Assembly (NCBI GenBank): GCA_023101725.1
Contig: JALJCO010008621.1
Location: 1,843,001-1,907,000, forward strand
Direction of reading: 5' to 3'
Origin: Atherinomorus stipes
Taxonomy: Eukaryota > Chordata > Actinopteri > Atheriniformes > Atherinidae
Length of the DNA: 64,000 nt
Part shown: positions 49,501 through 59,000 of the stretch, in pieces
How the letters are laid out: each line of letters opens with the position of its first letter
Position numbering within the stretch: position 1 is the stretch's first letter
Notes under the pieces: model-generated
The model's input: the letters and a program-made list of their open reading frames with translations, nothing else
What the model was told of the DNA's origin: nothing
Database searches by the model: none
Program-made: the position numbers and the translations under genes

Positions 49501-49732
49501 CCACAGCTAAGCGGAGGCGCATGGCCGTGCTGTCACACATGACCTAACGGCCCATACAAACAGTCTCACTTCATTCCTTGGTCTGCCAATTAGAAACAAA
49601 ACCACCCATTTGAACCGACTTACCGATTCCGGGGGCGGAGTAGATGAAATACAATGCCGAGGTGGACAGTGAAAAAAGGAATAAAAGCCCAAGGAATGAC
49701 CTTCTCCGGAACCGCAAATGTGTCGGCATCAT
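21371..49732 (-). CDS. b4galt5: beta-1,4-galactosyltransferase 5 (lactosylceramide synthase type)
   Basis: Nine coding exons on the minus strand: 49732-49624, 26489-26370, 26118-26005, 25577-25450, 23284-23168, 23002-22816, 22727-22605, 22115-22014 and 21518-21371. Together they encode about 382 residues; human B4GALT5 has 388. The product is a type II Golgi membrane enzyme: a short cytoplasmic tail, a signal anchor at about residues 13-36, then a luminal catalytic domain. Visible motifs in order are PFRNRHEHLP (UDP-sugar site), FNRAMLFNVGF, the metal-binding DVDH, YYGC, GGVSGLT, NGFPNAFWGWGGEDDD (acceptor site) and IPHHHRGE. Sequons NGT, NFS, NMS, NYT and NIT are present. It transfers galactose from UDP-Gal, chiefly to glucosylceramide to form lactosylceramide. 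I prefer B4GALT5 to B4GALT6 because of GAQVLEQV in exon 2 and adjacency to slc9a8. Exon 6 is 187 bp where 188 are needed (see findings). Intron 1 is about 23 kb. Confidence 0.93.
22014..22115 (-). CDS. b4galt5: b4galt5 exon 8
   Basis: 102 bp encoding VRFANYTVSRPHGEQGRYMS, then IPHHHRGEVQFLG, with split Arg codons at both ends. The His-rich block is near-identical across B4GALT5 and B4GALT6. Confidence 0.95.
22116..22604 (-). other. b4galt5 intron 7 with (CA)n beside the donor
   Basis: The intron carries a 34-bp (TG)n run on plus at 22556-22589, that is (CA)n in the transcript, starting about 14 nt after the 5' splice site of exon 7. Confidence 0.9.
22605..22727 (-). CDS. b4galt5: b4galt5 exon 7, acceptor-site exon
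   Basis: 123 bp encoding LPYNEFFGGVSGLTVKQFKK, then INGFPNAFWGWGGEDDDLWN. The WGWGGEDDD motif is the family's acceptor-sugar and catalytic loop. Donor gtgagg. Confidence 0.95.
22816..23002 (-). CDS. b4galt5: b4galt5 exon 6, DVDH exon, one base short
   Basis: In the family frame it reads GLEPFNRAMLFNVGFKEAMK, then DLDWDCLVFHDVDHLMENDR, then NYYGC and on to KLDKYSY. From the only AG acceptor to the donor it measures 187 bp, but the preceding exon ends in phase 0 and the following exon needs phase 2, so 188 are required. The missing base falls in the G run at the acceptor (C run at 22998-23003 on plus). The residue after DVDHL is Met, where the relatives I recall have Pro. Confidence 0.88.
23168..23284 (-). 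CDS. b4galt5: b4galt5 exon 5, UDP-sugar binding exon
   Basis: 117 bp, phase 0 at both ends. It encodes VAILVPFRNRHEHLPILLRH, then LVPVLQKQRLQFAFYVIEQ. The PFRNRHEHLP motif is diagnostic for beta-1,4-galactosyltransferases. Confidence 0.95.
24190..24330 (-). mobile_element. tRNA-derived SINE
   Basis: On the minus strand an A-box TAGCGTAGTGG (24318-24308) is followed about 33 nt later by a B-box GGTTCGAGTCC (24275-24265), the spacing and consensus of an RNA polymerase III tRNA promoter. Downstream comes ccactgtggacccttgag, a string I associate with fish SINE bodies. It does not fold as a full tRNA, so it is a SINE rather than a tRNA gene. End points are approximate. Confidence 0.75.
24567..25109. 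mobile_element. PIF/Harbinger-like non-autonomous element
   Basis: Inverted ends: GGCGCATTCACAAAGC at 24570 and GCTTTCTGAATGCGCCC ending at 25106. TTA trinucleotides on both sides (24567-24569 and 25107-25109) are consistent with the 3-bp TTA/TAA duplication of PIF/Harbinger elements. Inside, at 24842, a short frame reads MARGQTWSYKDVKALIDI and then stops. It resembles the start of the Myb/SANT-like protein carried by Harbinger elements. A further dispersed-repeat fragment (tttatttatagagcgctttt, 24926-24945) lies inside. Family assignment is by pattern only. Confidence 0.6.
25450..25577 (-). CDS. b4galt5: b4galt5 exon 4
   Basis: 128 bp. It encodes GRLEVNMSEVSLEEVEGSLL, then EQELSIAPGGFWKPKDCLPR and WK. 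PGGFWKPKDCLPRWK aligns with the human GGHWKPSDCMPRWK block. The split Lys codon with exon 3 gives MKG, as in human. Confidence 0.95.
26005..26118 (-). CDS. b4galt5: b4galt5 exon 3, stem region
   Basis: 114 bp encoding YSYEFNFSESDAPPTTYLPE, then GFTYLPSQVCPERLPSM. CPERLPSM matches human B4GALT5 exactly. It contains an NFS sequon. Confidence 0.95.
   Translation of the reverse strand: MILMNSTSVRAMLLPPHTSLRASHTSPHRFALRGCPP
26370..26489 (-). CDS. b4galt5: b4galt5 exon 2, stem region
   Basis: 120 bp encoding NEYVFMVQARGIQIRENVKN, then IGAQVLEQVVRGAYSVNGT. The GAQVxEQV block is B4GALT5-like rather than B4GALT6-like. Acceptor ccacag, donor gtaaat. Confidence 0.94.
26860..26879. repeat. poly-G tract
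   Basis: Run of about 20 G on plus; length unreliable. Confidence 0.85.
31843..32181. mobile_element. TTAA-flanked MITE with perfect terminal inverted repeats
   Basis: The 331-bp core 31847-32177 begins AGCAACCTTTACCGAT and ends with its exact reverse complement. TTAA follows on each side, and the symmetry continues two bases further (gaTTAA ... TTAAtc). No coding capacity. The TTAA preference points to piggyBac or Kolobok-like mobilisation. Confidence 0.85.
32426..32739. mobile_element. hAT-like MITE
   Basis: The 298-bp core 32434-32731 begins CAGCCTTTGCCAAACTGG and ends GTTTGGGAACCACTG, imperfect inverted ends of the common hAT type. Flanking octamers are gtctagac and gtttagac, one mismatch, consistent with an old 8-bp duplication. 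Confidence 0.75.
33433..33458. repeat. 26-bp poly-G tract
   Basis: Uninterrupted G run on plus, the longest in the window. It produces spurious polyproline frames on the minus strand. Prone to sequencing error and G-quadruplex formation. Confidence 0.9.
34928..35150. mobile_element. fold-back (palindromic) MITE
   Basis: Arms of about 100 bp: atgggctttatgcacaactc and onward to taatccaggtgtg, then the complementary series cacacctggatta and onward to gagttgtgcataaagcccat. The loop is only a few tens of bases. No clear target duplication was seen, so the class is unassigned. Confidence 0.75.
42420..42680 (-). repeat. dispersed retroelement-like fragment
   Basis: On plus it begins ttttatttgtttagcgcttttcacag, a motif shared with 24924-24945. 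It includes agggagctcattccagag, a phrase I associate with abundant fish interspersed repeats. The minus strand reads RLWNELPLSLRSLDSVDTFK, reminiscent of the C terminus of LINE-type reverse transcriptase polyproteins. Assigned by pattern only. Confidence 0.5.
42751..43126. mobile_element. non-autonomous DNA transposon, degenerate
   Basis: Left side ttcagacgtgcattgcggaa and right side gcgcaagtctgaaaggggct are imperfect inverted copies. An internal related string occurs at about 42871 (tttcagacatcaggaaatgt). No coding capacity. Family not assigned; limits approximate. Confidence 0.5.
44190..44231. repeat. DNA-transposon end fragment
   Basis: caattaaaattcgattaatt followed by gtccagcccta resembles the TAGGGCTG...GATTAATCG termini common in fish genomes. 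Only one end is visible. Confidence 0.35.
45805..45842. repeat. 13-bp perfect hairpin
   Basis: aacggcatactac (45805-45817) and its exact reverse complement gtagtatgccgtt (45830-45842), with a 12-nt loop. It could be a very short MITE or a chance palindrome. Confidence 0.7.
49624..49732 (-). CDS. b4galt5: b4galt5 exon 1, start and signal anchor
   Basis: Starts with two consecutive ATGs (49732 and 49729); either may be used. It encodes MMPTHLRFRRRSFLGLLFLF, then SLSTSALYFIYSAPGI. A basic tail plus a hydrophobic anchor fits a type II Golgi protein. The split Val codon with exon 2 gives APGIV, as in human. Donor gtaagt. Confidence 0.92.
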
Positions 49733-50200
49733 ACAGGCAGCAAAAGCACACACAGGCTCGTTTGCTTATCGACTGCGATAGACCCGTTTCGATATGTCCA
49801 GATGCCAGAGCCTGTAGTCTGCGGACTGTCTGAAATAAATGAGCCGAGTGGAGTGGTCGGGTCTGCGGCAGCGGTGAGACAGGCAGCGAGGAAGTCAGTC
49901 TATTTCCGCGGCAGGTCGAAAAAAAGGATGGGACCTCCAGTGATCAACCGAGACACTCAAATTCCATTCCTGAGAAGATGGTGTAGGCTTTAGCAAAAGG
50001 TATGTCCGGTGTAGAAATGGCTAAAAGAGAGTGTGGGTTGAAGTGGCCTGGTGTTCTCAGTAAGAAACCATCCTTTGAGGTTCCACACTACGTCGCTGAT
50101 GGTGTTCCTGCCGCTCCTGCGCCTTGCTTGCCTGCCTGCCCAGCCCTATGAATGGAGCTGTCCCTCTGCGAAAAAAAAAGGAAAAAAAAAAAGCAATACC
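49733..50200 (-). promoter_or_regulatory. probable b4galt5 5' UTR and promoter
   Basis: Compared with its surroundings this segment is richer in C+G and CpG (for example ccgcggcagg, ggtctgcggcagcgg), as expected upstream of a broadly expressed gene. No TATA box in an obvious position. Transcription start not determined. Confidence 0.4.
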
Positions 50201-50882
50201 TCGAGTGGGCGTTAACGGCAGCTCCAGACCAGACCGACAAACATGTACGTGCTCAGCGTTGAACAACGTAGATCCCAAACACACTCAAATGAAGTAATCT
50301 GATTCACTTCTTAGCCACTACGTTACAGGCTAGCATATGCCATAAAGTAGTCACTTAGCTTAACACGAATCACATGGCAATCACTCTCTATGATTCGAAT
50401 TGATTTGATTGACTTTCCTTTTTTTACCCCATGAAGAAAAAAAAAAAAAAAACACTGCTACACCATGACATATTTTGTTAAGGGGATAAAATATTGTACA
50501 TTTTACTAAATATCATTTTGTCTTTCAAGTTGATTTAACAGTCATGTAGTTTTATCAAACAATGATTAAGAGATGGTCCCAAACATGTTTTTTTCTACCT
50601 TATGCAATACAACAAATCATTTATATAGTAAATTAAATAGCAGAAGACTGCCCAATTAAAGTGCTTAACAAATAATAAACAGATAGGCCGTGCATCTCCA
50701 AAACATTTTTAGAGGGACCCAAGCGTGTGTGTTCATGAACGCACCCACCTCCCCACCCCCCGCCGCCCCCGCCCCAACACACACAGACACACACACATCA
50801 CCGCACACGGAAAAATAAATAAATAAATACATTTAATTACACAAAAGAAATGTACATAATGTATATCTGTAATATAACAATC

Positions 50883-50985
<103 letters not shown>

Positions 50986-51440
50986 AAACAAAACTGTCCC
51001 AGACAAATTAGAGCACCTTGCTCATGGAACAGTGGACCTAACCTTTCAGCAGGTGCAGATCTCTTATTGAACATTAAGGAAAACATTTGATAACAATGCT
51101 TGCCTCAAAGTGTTGCTCAATGAAATTTTTTGGTTTAGGAGCCCCATCATGCTTGTTTATTTTTTGTTTGGTATTTCTGTTGAACCACAATACAAAATCA
51201 CTGTCAAGATTTTTTTTTCCCTGTTTGTTTTGTGTCTCTTATAAGTATTTTTGCACTTTTTTGTTTTGTTTGTTTTGTTGTCCTGAGTTTCAAGGTTGAT
51301 AATTGGGTCTAACTGATAGATTCGGACCTGAGACATTTCATGTTTAGATATATTTTTTGATTTTTGTCAAAAATATATCTTAACATTCAAAGTATAATTG
51401 AGTTCATTAATTTATTTATCTTATTTATCTATGTTGCATA

Positions 51441-51520
51441 TACAGTACCAGTCAAAATTTTGGACACTGTCCCAATAAATCCAGTGCGAAAGTGTATCCA
51501 AAAGTTTGACTGGTAGTGTA
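51441..51520. mobile_element. Tc1/mariner-type miniature element
   Basis: The 76-bp core 51443-51518 begins CAGTACCAGTCAAAATTTTG and ends CAAAAGTTTGACTGGTAGTG, inverted ends of a pattern common in fish Tc1 elements. TA dinucleotides lie on both sides. Confidence 0.75.
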
Positions 51521-52090
51521 CAGTTGTGCTTGAAAATATGTGAAAGGAAGATCACAGTTTAAAGTTGTGCTTAAAAGTTGACATACCCTTCCATTAAAGA
51601 CAGAAAAAAAAATTGGCTGCCAGCTAAATAAGTTTAAATTGACAAAGGTAATAATAAATAAAAAATGTTATGAACATCATTACATTGATTCTGTATTGTG
51701 ATACAATGGAAATAGTAAAAACAAACAAACAATAATACAAGTAAACAAGCATGATGAGCTAAAATTTTGTACCAGCGTATTACATTTAAGGTAATCACTG
51801 CAATCAGGTGTATTCTGTAATGTTCAGTAAGACTTTTACACCTGTTGACAGGTATTCTGACCCACTGTTCACGAACAAGGTACTTTAATATGTCTGGGAA
51901 GGTTTTATTTGTTTTTTCAAAAAATATATATTTTTACAAACATTCAAAATCAACTTTTTATTTTACTAAATAATGATTGAGTAATTTTTTTATTTATTAC
52001 TTTTTTCAGTTTGGTGTTTTTTAAATTACTCTTGTGAATTTAGCCTTTTCTTTAATGGGAGGGTATGTAAACTATCAAGAACATACGCGC
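51521..52090. mobile_element. second Tc1-type non-autonomous element
   Basis: It begins cagttgtgcttgaaaatatg directly after the preceding element. Near its ends, gacatacccttccattaaag (51580-51599) is complementary to ctttaatgggagggtatgta (52051-52070). The middle contains gacaggtattctgacccact, a string reminiscent of fish Tc1 elements. No open transposase frame. Confidence 0.5.
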
Positions 52091-52643
52091 CTCTAAAAAT
52101 ACAGTATTCAACTTTTGGGTACAGTTTAGGGAAAATGTAAAAAGTTCATAACTTACACATTAGACCTATATGATGGATATTCGACAGTAAATTGAAATTG
52201 TGCTGTGATAATTAATCAATCTCAAACAATTTAGTGAAATAAAAGCAGGGAACAGTGGTGGGTATGCCACAACATAAAAATGCCAACATCTCATTAACAT
52301 GACATCTGTTAGGTGTCATATATTCTAAATGTGATCAGTATGATTAACACACGATCTGTCACTGAAACTTTGTTTTCTTTTAATTATACTTATTTTAACA
52401 GTCTGTTCAGAGCTTGCAGTGGCCATTGAATGCAGCATCAACTGCAAATGCTTCACCGCACTGGCTTATGGGAAATTGAGTAAGCAAATCCTTGTTCGTG
52501 ACTACCTTACTGGTGTAATGCCAATAACTAAATCATCTACAGCACAGTAAGACTTAGTAAACGTTTTGTACAAGAAAAACTGCATTTACCTTGTCTGTTT
52601 CTATCTGATCCTCCGTAATACCCCGCCTTAAAACTAACTAAAG

Positions 52644-52677
52644 ACTACAATTCCCAGTAAAACCTTTACCAGGAAGT
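52644..52677 (+). promoter_or_regulatory. slc9a8 promoter: ZNF143-type and ETS-type sites
   Basis: ACTACAATTCCCAG (52644-52657) matches the well-known ZNF143/SBS promoter motif. CAGGAAGT (52670-52677) is an ETS-core word. Both lie 100-130 bp upstream of the slc9a8 start region, where such TATA-less promoter elements normally sit. Occupancy is inferred. Confidence 0.65.
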
Positions 52678-52775
52678 CGCGTCTTGTCAATAGATACACG
52701 CAGATGTCGATATGAAACTCTCAGTTATTTTATTCAGATTGTACAGCGTTCAGGGTTAAAGTTATTTAAGTGAGA

Positions 52776-53021
52776 ATGAGAGGCGTTTGCCTTAATGTTT
52801 GGTCTTTGTCCCTTTTGCTGTTTTTCGGAAATCTGTGCGTGTCAGAGCGAGTCGAGAGCGAAAAACTCCGTGGACCTGCAAGAGAGAGCCGACATCAAAC
52901 AGGGAAACGTACCACAATTTAAGGATAAAACTCCAGATGACATCAAGCAGACACTTAATAACAATGACAAAGAAGATGAACTTGACTCAAACGAATCGAA
53001 GAAGGATGGACAGTCTGTCAG
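52776..53021 (+). CDS. slc9a8: slc9a8 exon 1, N-terminal extension; start ambiguous
   Basis: Two starts compete. ATG 52795 is in frame with the rest of the gene (MFGLCPFCCFSEICACQSES...) but has a poor context (T at -3, T at +4). ATG 52776 has A at -3 and encodes a classic signal peptide (MRGVCLNVWSLSLLLFFGNL, then CVSERVES), yet its frame ends at a TAA near 52919. Removing one A from the A5 run at 52861-52865 would fuse the two frames. The in-frame part DLQERADIKQGNVPQFKDKT onward is rich in Asp, Glu, Asn and Lys. Donor gtcaga, phase 2. Confidence 0.75.
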
Positions 53022-56000
53022 GTCAGAGCTAACAAGAAACATTTCACCATTCTCATTCCTTATCGTAGCTAGCATGAGTTATTAGTCATTTGATAAAACA
53101 GGCCACCTGTATCATGGCCTGAACAACTTAAAGACACGTCATCAGCTCACCTTGCCGCATATTCCACATTTACCCTTAGAAGTCAGGCGTTTGTTTCGTC
53201 TCATTACACTAAAACCAAAATCGAGTCAAAGTCAGTAAACAGTTTAAAGAAAAAAACAGACAGTAAATACAGATTAACCAAACGCACCAAAATCAGTGAC
53301 TAATTTCTTCCTTACTCTATTTGTAGCTGTTTAAGTAACAATTTTATAATACGTAAAAAATTTAGTTATACAAGAGCTCAATATGCGTTTGTTTCTGAAT
53401 GTCTTTCTTGCAGCAAGTCCAATGACACTACTGAAGTCTATAACAATGACACCCTCCACTCTACGACAACCACCACCAAGCCGACGACACCGGCACCCCC
53501 AACCCCGAAGCCAATTCTGCCCGTGCAGACAGGGGTCAAAGCCCAAGAAGAAGAGCAGTCCAGTGGGATGACCATATTCTTTAGCCTGCTTGTTATCGGT
53601 TGGTTATTAACCTGATTAAATTGATCAAAGTGTTTTTCTTCTGTTGTATCTTCTGAACAACAACAGCCGTTTACATTTACATCTCATGCTCTGGGAATAA
53701 TTTTCAAAGGAAAATATAATCAAATGTCTTTCAGAGGATAAACAAATACGATGCAGGATGATTGCATAAAAAGAGATATGATCATTGGGGTAAACGCAAG
53801 CAACAGTAAGCTCTCATACTGCTGCTAATGGAGGATAAATAGTCAACGACTTTGCTGTTTCACTAAATTGAGTTTGTGGCTGGTGGGAGAGGGTAAAACA
53901 AAGGATGTGGTTCGACTTTGTAAAGTCACAAAGTGCTTCAGCAGACACATAAAGAGCCCATTTTGCACATTATTGTTCCAGAGTAAGATTAAATCCTGGA
54001 ATTCATTTCATATTAAGCTCAAAATTAGGTGCAAATTAGTTGCAAAGAACCTGCTAACAGAAAAAGCATGCCATTTGTTTCCTAATGCTAATACCAGCTC
54101 ATCAGTAATGGGAGGGCAGTAAATGATAAACATCTCGGAGGGCAGTGTGGAAACAAGCAGCCTAAGTAGCACTTCCTGCCCCTCCCTTCCAAATTTGGCC
54201 TTCTAAATTTGGCCATGTTTTAACATCAACCCCCACTGACAACACTTAAGATTTTAACAGCCATTCCTTGCTAGCTTCAGTTTTGTATGCATTTGCTGCA
54301 TTTCTTATCTTGTGCGTTTACTTAATTGTAATTGTACTTTTAGTATCACAATTATGCTAATATGCATAGACATGGATTTACCTGATTGATATACATAGCT
54401 GCCTGTTCTACAATCACAAGCTAATTTTATGGTGTAATTGTCTTTTATTGTTCAGTCTAAGGACTATAATTTGTTTTAGTTGCTCAGTAGCCGTGGCACC
54501 AGTGTATAAATACCTTTGCACATTTTTATTGTGATGCTAATTTGAATTTGTGATTAAAGCTAATTAGATTAGAGGTAGATGATATTTTTTTCATCACCGT
54601 CCTGTCAGTAGTTAACTAAATGAGAGCAGTCTAAAACAGTCTAGCACCATATAATGAGGGGGTATTTTGGGATTGTTCTGAGAAGGTTCAACACATTTTT
54701 TGTAACATTGATGCGTTTGTTGAAAATATTCATTTAGTTGTCTTTTCCTTCCTTTCCCCTCCCAGGTATCTGCATCATATTGGTGCACCTGCTTATCAAG
54801 TTTAAGCTGCATTTTCTTCCTGAAAGTGTGGCTGTTGTGTCTCTTGGTGAGTGCATGCAACACGCTGCTTTGTACACAGAGTCCTGAAATATAACATGTT
54901 GCTTTGCTTGAGTCTCTAAGATTGTTTTTAGTGCTGGAACGGTGTTAGAATAACATACAGATGATGCATCTTATCACACGACTTCTGCAAGGTGGAACTT
55001 TTGCACTTTGGTTGCACTTTAATATGAAACAAAGAAGCACAGATACAGGGGAGATAAACTTGTTGCATCTGCAAGCTGGCAGCATTTCTAGCTAATTCTA
55101 GTCATTTACTGCTTACGTGTGTGACTTAAATAAATATGTGTTTCAAGCTAAACGAAGCCGAACGTAGGGATGTAATTTGCAGCTTTAAGAATACCTTGTG
55201 ATTTGAAAGGGGAAATAAGTTGTTTTTTTTTCCTGAAATTGAGCCGTGATTCTTCTGTCAGGTCAACTCAGGTTACCTCGTCCTTTAATTCCCTCCATTG
55301 TCTCCCTTCATCCGTCCTGACCCTGAAGGGCTTTTCCTCTTGCATGGCCAGCATGCTTCATGTGAGACAGCGCTTGTATCAGTGTTTGGAGCAGTACTCT
55401 GCTGTGGAGAGATAACGGTCTGCTTACAAATCAGGAAAGGCTGTTTTTCCTTCCTCATTTCTTCCTCTCTCCCATCTCTTCATTGTCCATTTTTCTCGGC
55501 TTTATTCCTGTCCATCTCACAATATCTCGGAGTCTTGCGCAGAGCTTTCAGGCTTACATTTTATTTCTTTTTTTTATCTTCTCTGTTCTTGTTTTTTCCT
55601 CCCCCTTTTGCCCTTTACACAGCTTTGTTTCCATTTTAATTAATGTTCCGCAGGGATCTGTAGCAAGAGAGCTGAATGCCCAAAGGGACTTTTTCAAAGA
55701 CAAAACTAAGACAATAACATTTTTTAAAAACTCTTTATATATAATTTGTCCTTGGACTCAGATGCTAGAAATTTGCTGTGCATCCTTGTATTTTAATTCA
55801 ATACTTTTTCTGTGTGTTTCTGTGTATATGCATTAAAAAATTGCATACAGAGATATTGTGAAATATTTAATCATTTGTGTGATTCTGAATGTGTCTTCAC
55901 CTTTTCAGGGATTCTAATGGGAGGCTTCATTAAGATCATTGAGTTCCAGGAACTGGCCAACTGGAAGGTAAAGATTTCTCTTTAACAACCTTATCAAAAC

Positions 56001-59000
56001 GTCTTTTCTTCTCTTCACACATTTACTATTTAAGGTACTACATTCCAGTTTCTCTGGTTTGTTTTGCATGAATTAAAGTAGCTTTGTGCAAAGACCAAAC
56101 ATGCAACAAACACAGACGCATGTAATGCACACTTTTTTTTTTTTAGAGATTTGTTCTCTGCTCATATCAAATTTAGTTTAATATCACAGTGATGTTTAAA
56201 AAGTGTTGAACTTTCCTTGAACTATAGTACAGGGGGAGGGGACAGCAAGTAAACAGTGTAAGACAACTTTTCCTATTTTCAGTGACACAGTTTACCACTC
56301 TGCTCGTTTCCTGGCAAACCACCACCCACCCTACTCAAATAAGCATCTATCGCCCTGACCTATGCTGTATTTGTTTATTTTTCCTTTCAGATCTCTCTTT
56401 TTGGTCCATCATTCATTTCCATGGTTACTCCGTCACAAGTCTGTCTCACTATCTCCACTTTATTGCCTCATAGTAACACGCATCATACTTTGCTCGCTAT
56501 CACTTCCCATGAGCCTTTTTTTTCCTGTTCTCACAGCCTTTAATTAACATTCCTCGTTCTCTGCCAGTTAGAGAACGAGTGAACAAGTGAGGTAGAGGGA
56601 GGGATCTAGAGAGAGTGGGGAGGGAGAAAAAGAGGACAGGTTGTGTCAATGTTTCTTGCACACAGGGGTGCATTGTTTTTTAGCTTGGGGGCCCCTGGGG
56701 TGTTGCTGAGTCATCCACATGAGTAACCAGAGCCCCTGCGGCCCCTCACCCCACATTGCTTCTTCCTATGAATCTCCAGACGGCCGTCTCTGTTTTACTT
56801 TCAGGTGGCAGGTCTGCTCACCTGTGTGGCTTCATGAAGGGTTATTCCATGACTGCCTCATGAAAAACATGGAGTAGAATGCAGTGAAGTTGCACCATAT
56901 GCACGAGCTTCTTTACACAAGGAAGGATACGCTAAGTGGTTCATAGGCCTGGAGAGAATTAAAAAACCCAGGTCATCATGCAAATCCATCACGTCTGACC
57001 TATTTGTTTTTGAGAAAGCCTGTATGAGGAGGTTGCATCATGCCGTGTGCTCAGTGAGTAATGCAGCCACTGGCAAAAATGACTCTGTCAGCCTTTTTTT
57101 TTTAATTATTTTATTTATTTTTGGTACTGCTTATCTTTTTTTATTACTGGGAATATCATATCATATCTTCATGTGTCTTGATATTTTGGCCAAATGTCTT
57201 ATACAGTTTTAGTCCAGTTTTTTTTTTTTTTTTTTTTTTTAAACTAGGTTGCGTCTGAAGTTCACCCACTTGGCTGATCTCGCCAGCCTTTGGGCCTGCC
57301 CTACAAGCCATCAGCATTGTACAAACCCTTTAGGCAGCAGCATCCTGTTCTTGGTGGATTTGCCCATGCCTGTTTTACCCTCAATCTGCTGCCTTTGATG
57401 GTAGCAACAAACTAAAAGCCAAATTTATTATTTTCTGATATATGCTCTGATAGAAAACAGGAAAATACAGAATGCTTGGGTTGATTTAGAAATCTCTCAT
57501 ACCATATTTTGTCAGTGGTCTCTTCACTGTTTGTTGCTAACCAGTTTGTAAAATGCAATTCTGTAAAGTTACCAGTATGACTTTTTCATATGTGTGCATA
57601 TGAAAAAAATGAGGTTACATTTATCAAATGTTCATTTCTTAATTATTGCGTAAATGCCTAAGTTATTACTAATACCATGTTAAAAATCTGAATTTGGCAT
57701 TATCTCAGCGAGAGAAGCTGTTTTTTTGGCACGTAGGTGTCTCGTCACAGCAGTGAACTGAATCCACGGGAAAATTCTCCACTGGATTGATTCTCCTTAT
57801 CGAAGTTATGATAGTTTTCAAGCCTTACATGTAGAGTTTTTATCATCGAGAGTCCAGAAAAAAAAAGTTTTTCAGGTGTGATTCTAAAAATCCGAATTTT
57901 GCCCTATTTTGGTGAGAAAAGCTGAATTTTGGTATTTGGGTGCTTTTTCCACAGTTGTTAACATAATCCACCAAAATCCACTTTACCTTCCTTATCTATG
58001 AAGATTCGGACAGTTTCCAGGCCTTACATTATGAGGATGGCCGCAGGATGACCTATTAGACATATCGCACAATTAACCACTCAGTTGGCAGAGGAGTCAC
58101 ATCATGGTTCAAGACATTTGAAAACCACTGGACTAATGCATGAATGTCAGATGACGTGTATTTGCTGAAAACATGCTAATGGCATTGTCTGTAAGAGAGA
58201 GACGAGCTAGTCAATGAGCCAGTTTTGAGTTCACTGTTATTGATGAGCAGGAACTGACTTACTGATGAAACTTGTGCTGTGTCATAATATGTTTTTCATA
58301 TATGTAAATATTAGTGGTTGCGTTCTCCTCCAGGATTGGCTGCTGTCTGTACCGCTTCTTCTTTTCGGCCTGCTCATATAAACCTAAACTCTTGATTAAA
58401 GTCTCCTTTTTTTTGTTTATTTGTTGGTTTAGATGGCTCCATCCGCCCTTTGTTTTCCCCATGTTTGTCTCTTGGGCTTTCCATTGTGAGGAGATCAGAA
58501 TTGTTCTTAAATAGACAGTTTAACTACACCTGACTGTTTTGGGTACTTCTCATTGGCCCTATTCAAACCAGATTCGTCCTTACGCCACACAACACATTAT
58601 ATGAACGGGTTAGGAAGTAGAGAGCAGCGCCTGCTGAATCCTGTGTAGCAGCTAGTGTGTGTCTACAGGTGTGTTATTGCTGTTACAGCCGGTCCTGCTA
58701 TAGCTGGGTCCATGTCATCTGTTCACTCTGCTCTGAGTTCAGCATAGACAATATGGAGTATGAATGTGTCCAATCTGAGCAAATCTGGAAGATCTAAAAC
58801 AATTCACGTGAATCAGCAAATTATCAGACATTATATGCTGTGTAGAGCATGATCGGATGTCGTCAGTTGGTTTGAGTCTCATGGCTCCGTACTCGGCTGT
58901 GCAGGGGCAGCTTCCTGGTCCCTGAGCTCCTTTCCTGGCCTGTGGATGCTACGAGCCCACACCTTCTGAGCTGCTGCTCGTTTCCTCTTCCTCATCAGTA

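Larger units (their letters stand above)
26490..49623 (-). other. b4galt5 intron 1, about 23 kb
   Basis: No exon of another gene was recognised on either strand. It contains poly-G/poly-C runs, several MITEs and repeats listed separately, and stretches that look slowly evolving (29230-29480 and 31130-31290: many TAATTA- or TTAATTA-type words, no repeats). Those may be regulatory, but conservation cannot be judged from one sequence. A large first intron is also known for mammalian B4GALT5. Confidence 0.75.
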
